DNA of 9,959 nucleotides from positions 1-9,959 of the forward strand of contig PMLF01000325.1 of the NCBI GenBank assembly GCA_003158755.1, in the 5' to 3' direction. The stretch's first letter is position 1; each line of letters opens with the position of its first letter. Shown one piece after another: positions 6,001 to 9,959 of this stretch. The DNA is from Elusimicrobiota bacterium (GTDB taxonomy: Bacteria > Elusimicrobiota > Elusimicrobia > FEN-1173). The notes beneath the pieces were generated by a model. It saw nothing but the letters and a program-made list of their open reading frames with translations. It searched no databases and was not told the origin of the DNA. The position numbers and the translations under genes are program-made.

Positions 6001-8307
6001 TTGATCTTCCTTGAGAATTGGGTCCAATCCGCGGGCAGAGAGTCTTTGTATCGCAAATTGCCCCAGGGCGCGGCCGTTTTTGAGGAAGGCGCGCGCCTGG
6101 AGCGATACGACGATAAATCCGGGACGGACGCCCCCCCGGCCGCGCCCGCCCGGGACGCGGTCAACGGCCTCGGGATGCGGAAGCAGTACCAAGTGTTCGG
6201 CGTCCCGCGCAACGAGACCTTGCTGGACTATTGGGACCGCGTGGAAGACCGTTTGTTCAAGATCCGGAACGGTCTCAACATGGCGGGCGTCAAGCAGCAA
6301 CTGCCCTTGTTCCAACCGCCCATCGACCCCGCCCTGCTGGTCCGCGCAAAAGCCGCGGGCTTAAGCCTGGACGACATCATGGGACTGATCAACGAAACGC
6401 CGCCGGCGTACCGGTTCCATTTCCTGCTGGAAAAAGCCAGGTCCTTCATTTCCACGGTGCAGAGCTTCGGCGGCGCGCTGTTGAGCGCCTTGGAGAAAAA
6501 GGACGCGGAGGAGCTTTCCCTCCTGCGCTCGACCCATGAGCAGAACATCTTGAAAATGACGAAGGACGTCAAGAACCAGCAGGTCCAAGAGGCGATCGCC
6601 GGCCTGTTCGCGGCCCAGGAAGGGAAGACCAACATCCAAAACCGGATCGACTACTACCAAGGACTTCTCGACAACGGTCTGACGGGTTGGGAAAGTACTC
6701 AACAGATTTCCCGGCATACCGCGACGGGATTGAAACTGGCTGAGAGCATCGTTCATTTACAAGCCGCTCTCACTTATCTAATCCCCCAATTAGGTAGTCC
6801 CTTCGCCATGACATACGGGGGGAATGAATTGGGAGACAGCGGGGTCGAGTTCGCGCAGTGGACTCAGTCCATGGCTTCAATTGCGGACGCCGTTTCGTCG
6901 TCGGCTGGACTGGAAGCCTCGTTCCAGCGGCGCCGGGAAGAGTGGCAGCACCAACTGACTCTCGCCCAGCAGGAGATCAAGCAGGCCGACCAGCAGATCA
7001 TCGCGGCCGACTTCCGACGGCAAATCTCGGAAAGCGATTCCAAAATCCACCAGAAGAACATCGATCAAAGCCGGGAACTGTACGAATACTACCAGGACAA
7101 GTTCACGTCCCTGGGGTTGTACAACTATCTGTCCACCTCGCTTTACCGTCTCTACCACACGGCTTACACGTTGGCCTTCGACTTGGCCAAGACGGCCGAA
7201 CGGGCCTACCGGTTCGAGCTGCCGGACGCGGACGACGGGTTCTTCATTCAAAGCGACAACTGGCAGGGCGACCGGGCCGGGCTCCTGGCCGGGGAGAGCC
7301 TCCTGGTCCAGCTCCAAAACATGGAGAAGGCCTATCTGGAAAACAACCTCCGGAACTACGAAATCACGCAAAGTTTCTCCATGCGCCAGCTCAACTCCCA
7401 GGCTCTGCTGGACTTGAAAAACAGCGGCGCCTGCGATTTCCAGATACCGGAGATCGCCTTCGACTTGTTCTATCCGGGACAATACCAGCGGATCATCAAG
7501 TCGGTCCGGCTCACGATCCCCTGCGTCGCCGGGCCCCACACCAACGTGGGTTGCAAGCTGACCCTTGGGAACAACAAGGTTCGCTACGAGGCGACGGCGG
7601 ACCTGGTCGACGGTCCGCGGCCGTCCACAATGTCCGTCGCGACCAGCAACGCCGTCAACGACGGCGGTTTGTTCGAGATGAACTTCCGGGACGAGCGCTA
7701 CATGCCCTTCGAGGGCGCGGGCGCCGTGAGCTCCTGGCATTTGGAGCTGCCCGGCGTCTTCCGGGCCTTCGACTATGACACGATCTCGGACGTCATCTGC
7801 CATGTGAGCTATACGGCCAAGGACAACGTTGCGCTGCGGGGGAAGGTGGAGCAGACCGTGGCGAACGCCATCAAGTCGTACGCGGCATCGGGGCTCTATC
7901 GTCTTGTCAGCCTGAAGCACGATTTCCCCGCCGTCTGGGGGCAATTGTCGACCCAAGGCGCCGCGGACGTCGGGATCGGTCCGAACCAGAAGCCGCTCCT
8001 CTTCTTCCGCCTGCCCCTCTTCAGTTCGGACGGAAAGACGACCCGCCTGGCGCCCGCGCTGACCGGCGCCGACGTCTATTTGCTGCCCAAGGCGGAGGCG
8101 GCGATCGACGACAAGAAAGTCGCGGTTTGGAAGGTCAATGAGGCCCCCGTCGTGTGGGTGTGGACCGACGGACCCACCGGGACGAAGAAGAATAAGGAGT
8201 CAATATCCATGACGGGTGAGTCCGCCCTTTCGTTACTCGTTGGCCCGGACTTCGACGCGGCGGGGGTGGATGATGTAGTGGTATTGCTGAAATACGAGTT
8301 GAATTGA
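91..8307 (+). CDS. Tc toxin complex A subunit (TcA; neuraminidase-like and TcB-binding domains)
   Basis: Full-length TcA-family protein of 2738 residues. In known members five copies form a bell-shaped shell around a channel; the pentamer binds the target cell, inserts the channel and passes a toxic payload received from TcB-TcC. Blocks seen here: K/A/T-rich start (1-45), with no Sec signal peptide; helical N-terminal region (about 65-490) with DLASLEKSDWLKLI at 251-264; YDALFG and SPAAYFVDL at 497-525 (Salmonella virulence plasmid A-like block); helical shell to about 1290; ABC-toxin N-terminal-like block 1291-1361 (LYKFFLID, LQLYVHRCLMNLE); neuraminidase-like block from about 1380 (YRVWEANRKVFLYPEN 1387-1402, SRLHLFW 1511-1517); variable segment about 1520-1790; GLYLWEMFFHLP 1798-1809; FGVPRN 2036-2041; channel helices about 2111-2345 with the tip near 2200-2260; TcB-binding domain about 2345-2738 (FDLFYPGQYQRIIKSV 2457-2472, NFRDERYMPFEGAGAVSSW 2531-2549, FDYDTISDV 2560-2568). 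The order and the strong C-terminal motifs leave little doubt about the family. TcdA1 is, from memory, about 2516 residues, with its SPAAY block near residue 100, so this protein has a much longer N terminus. Target host, activity and partner are unknown; no TcB/TcC lies in the window. The symbol is left blank because tcdA names a particular Photorhabdus gene. Confidence 0.96.
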   Translation: MPKEKTGKAGLEKILPTKTLIEEKTAAGKTAAATTVPAGRLARIPIAVNTFGKTTVEAVGAAGKDRSKFADALNLALKQRIISSVASPSDELKTAVNKLSLNYANLAAKDLNTVIAENVLPALKATPAVQQELKGAAVDPTAGAATVSEILNLDRPIKDNPIFASDVRRAKTLELAGIAKLDSKSAGRLADKAVVLDRAGAETWNGLVADGTIAVKDLPRLKTVFALSRFTGDNFDLIKALKPGSVDSPRDLASLEKSDWLKLIRDNKVQTPNGETAEDYASALTSGMERVFPTQFLLHRLVKTTAADVANAPGTANAYKYLGVPEILADPKIRPAEKHAAIAGAVGKLAAFFKGNPDADLRSVDFFNRSAAPARGFANVSWEGLAAEDQPKVRRQLMAYQRVMNLSPDYETSRALLLAGHDTSFSIAEQTEQGFVQSSGLMEDKAVYVHRNARRAALGVSHAFEAARAAAKGDFSLLRVGNDDPALVNDLRAIDGYDALFGSQNYADCPDDRTIFSPAAYFVDLMSFIEKNVTSNAFTGANANHPLCLKRRRPDLWTLPLTGENTFGMVPALGIVNNVLEQYLNGAVASQGDVYAALAASGISLRLPFHLPLETLRLYLSHFNLTLHDVYLRLSRDASETARENLLLSAEERSLILTPAPSSVPAFFGNPTALSSLDVADFMRRTGLTRDELDQMLALKFVNPDGGVTIVSQADRSDIQKFNETVQGFDAASLDRAVRFLRLWKKLGWTLPEAGLALESLGRVGQDVNAPTILQLAAFKRLREKSGIPLTDLFTLAQTPARADQPGLCEAASGLGELFSGAATVTVPLLDAGAADDATARKIALSLGLSSDGLRAVLSFLTDNGQIPVDPSGKAVLDHQGAARVYRHARLSLAMNVPMDQFLKLVQLSVGAPLSTLDQMETLWDARAWLGGSPLSLPELYFAATGAVRYQVTTTEIASMVEGIQHAKGLYFDATLLDGIDGLADGKGFLGKMLDGGLLVPGPDGKSFRLSASFAAGQDLTPIFTAESIPAPGADLTEAVGERLHARLPGNVFASPKDALAPALLERFKASQAMLDAFAPFMKTSIDDAALAAGLSALITSGAAATPSALDALCGLVWDVERLQLLAQRLNLGADDFVFVAANPAVFQISDPHQLSADNIRRMDRYARLPGLKDATAVPLRQLLSAFQTANAPGLKVFNDDQLELLGLLLGGKADDLKRLQTAVPWPGNALDAVEEAGRRLDLCGLLGVGANDLPLLAATDYVSLGRARDAVFAGFKSKYPDADDWDKVNTPYDDRINELKRDALCEYVLAQPALKFKDRDDLYKFFLIDVSVSGSARVSEVVSGISSLQLYVHRCLMNLEQSDSGDVRVHPDWIPKDQWEGWRKNYRVWEANRKVFLYPENYLEPELRDNKSPQFMELEDELLQKKITLEAAEDAYMKYLTQFAELGRLKIAGSCYDEGKNAFYLFGVSPTDPPQYYYRQFDPLGRQWTSWQKIDLTISSDKVTAIVFNSRLHLFWVDVTILDVNKVAAGASTFDHYDAKARLNYSCLNEAGKWAPPQKLDNLAERSLPTKDEKDAFLSSRLTNKAFPYIGPGPNGSRILELDYYGGNRWRLDFYGNQLVGPLDPETKINSGELSIFQNVGGDAALLLPGFYYGYFTPVNYEEFLVATTEHIDDYSPVLLTNMFDNSLVDSDMVAVNGNTGVSGDFVVRFLGQQFLIVKNANKDIPSKRLLIRQTTTIPGSLGVILFNGGLDQLLTIQTQKGNNEISLGGLVTLNNLPELSPFGESADGLPFDGPCGLYLWEMFFHLPSLIANHLNADRKFEEAKEWYEKIFDPATREQADQTQPADRVWQFLKFRGLGSDALKTILADKAALALYASDPFSPHAIARLRPSAYQKATVMKYIDNLIDWGDDLFSQFSTESVNEAVMLYVLASDILGPRPVKVGECETPPDDDMTYEKIGPTLQSDSDLLIFLENWVQSAGRESLYRKLPQGAAVFEEGARLERYDDKSGTDAPPAAPARDAVNGLGMRKQYQVFGVPRNETLLDYWDRVEDRLFKIRNGLNMAGVKQQLPLFQPPIDPALLVRAKAAGLSLDDIMGLINETPPAYRFHFLLEKARSFISTVQSFGGALLSALEKKDAEELSLLRSTHEQNILKMTKDVKNQQVQEAIAGLFAAQEGKTNIQNRIDYYQGLLDNGLTGWESTQQISRHTATGLKLAESIVHLQAALTYLIPQLGSPFAMTYGGNELGDSGVEFAQWTQSMASIADAVSSSAGLEASFQRRREEWQHQLTLAQQEIKQADQQIIAADFRRQISESDSKIHQKNIDQSRELYEYYQDKFTSLGLYNYLSTSLYRLYHTAYTLAFDLAKTAERAYRFELPDADDGFFIQSDNWQGDRAGLLAGESLLVQLQNMEKAYLENNLRNYEITQSFSMRQLNSQALLDLKNSGACDFQIPEIAFDLFYPGQYQRIIKSVRLTIPCVAGPHTNVGCKLTLGNNKVRYEATADLVDGPRPSTMSVATSNAVNDGGLFEMNFRDERYMPFEGAGAVSSWHLELPGVFRAFDYDTISDVICHVSYTAKDNVALRGKVEQTVANAIKSYAASGLYRLVSLKHDFPAVWGQLSTQGAADVGIGPNQKPLLFFRLPLFSSDGKTTRLAPALTGADVYLLPKAEAAIDDKKVAVWKVNEAPVVWVWTDGPTGTKKNKESISMTGESALSLLVGPDFDAAGVDDVVVLLKYELN
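2786..2810 (+). other. Strong hairpin inside the TcA coding region
   Basis: TGGACCAATT at 2786-2795 and its exact reverse complement AATTGGTCCA at 2801-2810 enclose a 5-base loop (CCTGA). The 10-base-pair perfect stem has no T-tract after it, so it is not an intrinsic terminator. It encodes the peptide around MDQFLKLVQL of the helical shell. By rough reckoning a stem this long with so short a loop is expected well under once per 10 kb, so it may be a pause or folding element in the very long mRNA, or chance. Confidence 0.45.
4561..5400 (+). other. Lower-GC segment within the TcA gene (variable, likely receptor-facing part)
   Basis: My hand count gives about 421 G+C in 840 bases (50%), while single 60-base lines sampled on either side gave 55-75% (for example 3781, 4021, 4261, 5521, 5701, 7501). 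The change begins after the neuraminidase-like block and ends just before the FGESADGLPFDG segment, so it covers residues of about 1491-1770. This is where receptor-binding domains are inserted in TcdA1, and it is the part I can least match to the family. Lower GC with more T/A-ending codons suggests either replacement by recombination or different selection. The composition is observed; the cause is inferred. Confidence 0.6.
6661..6840 (+). other. Lower-GC patch encoding the TcA channel tip
   Basis: About 93 of 180 bases are G or C (52% by hand count), against 60% or more nearby. The patch encodes residues 2191-2250, between the two long channel helices. TYLIPQLGSPFAMTYGGN at 2228-2245 lines up by position and pattern with the hydrophobic, glycine-rich turn that TcdA1 inserts into the target membrane. 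It is the second low-GC patch in the gene, and again falls on a part that meets the target cell. Confidence 0.5.
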
Positions 8308-8374
8308 GAACCCGGATTGGAACGCCCGGAAAGGGGAGGGAGGCGCCAAAGTATATTCCACCAGGCAGGCTGGA
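8308..8374. other. Convergent intergenic spacer between TcA and typA
   Basis: Sixty-seven bases separate the TGA of the toxin (8305-8307) from the TAA of typA (8375-8377 on the minus strand). It contains no open frame of note and no repeat that would mark an insertion boundary. A GC-rich stretch (about 8320-8348) is followed by an AT-rich TATATTC at 8352-8358. Transcripts from the two sides probably run into each other unless the weak terminator stops the toxin message. Confidence 0.6.
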
Positions 8375-8388
8375 TTAAGAGCCTTTTT
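8367..8388 (+). terminator. Weak candidate intrinsic terminator of the TcA gene
   Basis: AGGCT at 8367-8371 pairs with AGCCT at 8380-8384 across an 8-base loop, followed by T's through 8388. The 5-base-pair stem is short and the T-tract is only four or five bases, so termination would be weak. It sits about 60 bases after the toxin stop codon and overlaps the last codons of typA on the other strand. I saw no comparable structure for typA transcripts in the spacer. Confidence 0.35.
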
Positions 8389-9959
8389 CGCCTTCCCAGC
8401 GTTTCTTGACGGAGTAGTTGAGGTTCTTCTTCCGGAGGCGGAGGTGGTTCGGGGTGATTTCGACGAGTTCGTCGTCCTCGATGAACTCGATGGCCTGCTC
8501 GAGGGTGAAGACCTTGGGCGGGGTGAGTTGGACCATGTCATCGGAACCGGCGGCGCGCATGTTCGTAAGGGCTTTGCGCTTACAGGCGTTGACGATCATG
8601 TCGTTGTCGCGGGCATTCGAACCGACGATCTGGCCCTTGTAGATGTCCACCTGGGGCTTGACGAACAACTGGGACCGCTCCTGGAGGCCGTCCAGGGCGT
8701 AGGAGGTGGCGAGTCCCGTTTCGAGCGCCACCAAGACCCCCGTCAACCGTCGGGTCTGTGCGTTCTTCTTGGGCACGTAGCCGTGAAAGCTGTGGTGCAT
8801 GAGGCCGGTGCCTTTCGTGGCCGCCATCAAATCGCCTTTGAACCCGATCAAACCCCGGGCGGTGATGATGCCTTCGATCCGGACGCGGTCGGTCCCTTCC
8901 GGCGCCATGTTCTTGATGTCGAACCCGCGGCGGCCCAAGGTCTCCATGACGGCGCCTTGGAACTGGGTTTCGACGTCGACGGCCAAGTATTCGGCGGGTT
9001 CAAGGGTTTTACCGTCTTCTTCCTTATAAATCACCTGGGGCCGGGACACGGCCAGTTCGAAACCTTCACGCCGCATGGTTTCGATCAAAACCGATAAGTG
9101 CAGCTCGCCGCGGCCGGACACCTGGAACCATCCCTTCAAACCGTCCAGTTCCTCAATGCGAAGGCCCACGTTGGTCTGTTTTTCCTTCGCCAGGCGTTCC
9201 CGGATGTGGCGGGTGGTGACGAACTTCCCGTCTTTGCCGCAGAAGGGGCTGTCGTTCACCATGAATTCCATGGAAAGAGTCGGCTCGTCGATGTTCAAGG
9301 CGGGGAGGGCTTCAGGAAACTCGGCGGCGGAAAGGGTGTCTCCCACCTGGGCGTCGTCGGAACCCGCGAGGGCGATGATGTCGCCCGCCTCGGCGGTTTC
9401 GATCTCCCGGCGGGAGAGCCCGGTGAACCCGTAGAGCCGCATCACCTTGCTGTTGATGACGCGACCGTCGGTCTTGATCAAAGCGATGGGCTGGTTTCGC
9501 GACACGACGCCGTTGGATATGCGACCGATGGCGATGCGGCCCACGAAGCTGTTCTGCTCGATCATCGTGGTCAGCATCTGAAAGGGCTTGTCCCGGCGGG
9601 CCAGGGGCGCGGGGATGTGCTTCAAGATCGTTTCGAAGAGGGCCGTCAGGTCGGTTCCCTTCTTGTCGTGCTCGTAACTGGCCCAGCCCTCGCGGCCGGA
9701 GGCGTAAAGGATGGGAAAATCGAGTTGGGGGTCCGTCGCGCCGAGGTCGACGAAGAGAGAGAACGTCTTGTCCAAAGCCTTCAGGGGGTCGGCGAAGGGC
9801 CGGTCCACCTTGTTGATGACGACCACCGGGTTCAGTCCGAGTTCGAGGGACTTCCGAAGGACAAAGCGGGTCTGGGGCATGGGGCCGTCGAGGGCGTCCA
9901 CGAGGAGCAGCACGCCGTCCACCATCTTCAATATTCGTTCCACCTCGCCGCCGAAGTCG
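8375..9959 (-). CDS. typA: TypA/BipA ribosome-associated translational GTPase, 5' end missing
   Basis: TypA (BipA) is an EF-G-like GTPase that binds the 70S ribosome and supports growth under stress, at low temperature and during 50S assembly. The visible 527 codons start at ADFGG-type sequence (DFGGEVER), the end of the G3 region. By comparison with E. coli BipA about 80 N-terminal residues, including the P-loop and switch I, lie beyond 9959. Seen in order: GPMPQTRF; NKVD (G4) at 9803-9814; YASG (G5 region); domain II with SFVGRIAIGRI; SPFCGKDGKFVT; domain III SGRGELHLSVLIE and REGFELAVSRPQVI, a strong TypA signature; ARGLIGF in domain V; the TypA-specific C-terminal domain with YKGQIVG, ALTNMRAAGSDD and EFIEDDELVEITP. 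An apparent start at 9943 is a GTG codon for the internal valine of GEVER and is not the true start. The reading frame is intact to the TAA at 8375-8377. Its promoter lies outside the window; it converges on the toxin gene and has no evident functional link to it. Confidence 0.97.
   Translation of the reverse strand, partial: DFGGEVERILKMVDGVLLLVDALDGPMPQTRFVLRKSLELGLNPVVVINKVDRPFADPLKALDKTFSLFVDLGATDPQLDFPILYASGREGWASYEHDKKGTDLTALFETILKHIPAPLARRDKPFQMLTTMIEQNSFVGRIAIGRISNGVVSRNQPIALIKTDGRVINSKVMRLYGFTGLSRREIETAEAGDIIALAGSDDAQVGDTLSAAEFPEALPALNIDEPTLSMEFMVNDSPFCGKDGKFVTTRHIRERLAKEKQTNVGLRIEELDGLKGWFQVSGRGELHLSVLIETMRREGFELAVSRPQVIYKEEDGKTLEPAEYLAVDVETQFQGAVMETLGRRGFDIKNMAPEGTDRVRIEGIITARGLIGFKGDLMAATKGTGLMHHSFHGYVPKKNAQTRRLTGVLVALETGLATSYALDGLQERSQLFVKPQVDIYKGQIVGSNARDNDMIVNACKRKALTNMRAAGSDDMVQLTPPKVFTLEQAIEFIEDDELVEITPNHLRLRKKNLNYSVKKRWEGEKGS

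Noticed and set aside
6877..7956. Antisense open frame of 359 codons opposite the channel and TcB-binding region
   Set aside because: Opposite the best-conserved part of TcA; its composition reflects the complementary strand of GC-rich codons and no family motif is visible.
9650..9720. Unusual YASG in place of YASA at the TypA G5 region
   Set aside because: Variation at this position, with Gly after Ser and a following Trp, is familiar among TypA proteins; it is not a sign of inactivity.
8375..9943. typA starting at 9943
   Set aside because: The codon there is GTG for the internal valine of GEVER, the frame stays open to the window edge, and the missing P-loop shows that the gene begins beyond it.
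1..9959. tRNA, rRNA, CRISPR arrays, insertion sequences or attachment sites
   Set aside because: I saw no regular repeat-spacer pattern, transposase frame, terminal inverted repeats or RNA-gene sequence in the window; nearly all of it is covered by the two genes.

Overview
This window holds one complete giant gene and one partial housekeeping gene facing each other. Positions 91-8307 (+) encode a 2738-residue A subunit of an insecticidal-type Tc (toxin complex) toxin, the TcA family whose best-known member is Photorhabdus TcdA1. Positions 8375-9959 (-) encode most of the ribosome-associated GTPase TypA/BipA, cut off by the right edge before its G1-G3 motifs are complete. The genes converge, with 67 bases between the stop codons and a weak candidate terminator for the toxin at 8367-8388.

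The organism is a high-GC bacterium: both genes have G/C-rich third positions and similar composition, and Shine-Dalgarno initiation is used. I cannot place it more precisely. TypA is clearly bacterial but this fragment does not let me name a phylum. The toxin is flanked by a core gene rather than by transposases or phage genes in what can be seen, and most of it matches typA in composition, so it is not an obvious very recent arrival as a whole.

Layout: 1-90, leader with an AACTAAC double repeat and a good ribosome binding site; 91-8307, TcA; 8308-8374, short convergent spacer; 8375-9959, typA. Within TcA the order is: a low-complexity K/A/T-rich start; a long alpha-helical N-terminal region; the conserved SPAAY shell block; a helical shell; the ABC-toxin N-terminal and neuraminidase-like blocks; a variable middle segment; a second helical part; the pore-forming channel; and the C-terminal TcB-binding domain.

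What stands out: (1) no TcB or TcC partner is present, and the usual downstream place for one is taken by typA; (2) the N-terminal region before the SPAAY block is several hundred residues longer than I recall for TcdA1, while insertions that carry receptor-binding domains in TcdA1 look absent or reduced; (3) two stretches with distinctly lower GC (about 4561-5400 and 6661-6840) coincide with the likely receptor-facing segment and the membrane-inserting channel tip, which suggests local replacement or different selection on the two parts that meet the target cell. The toxin family is known; the unusual architecture and patchwork are the points worth following.
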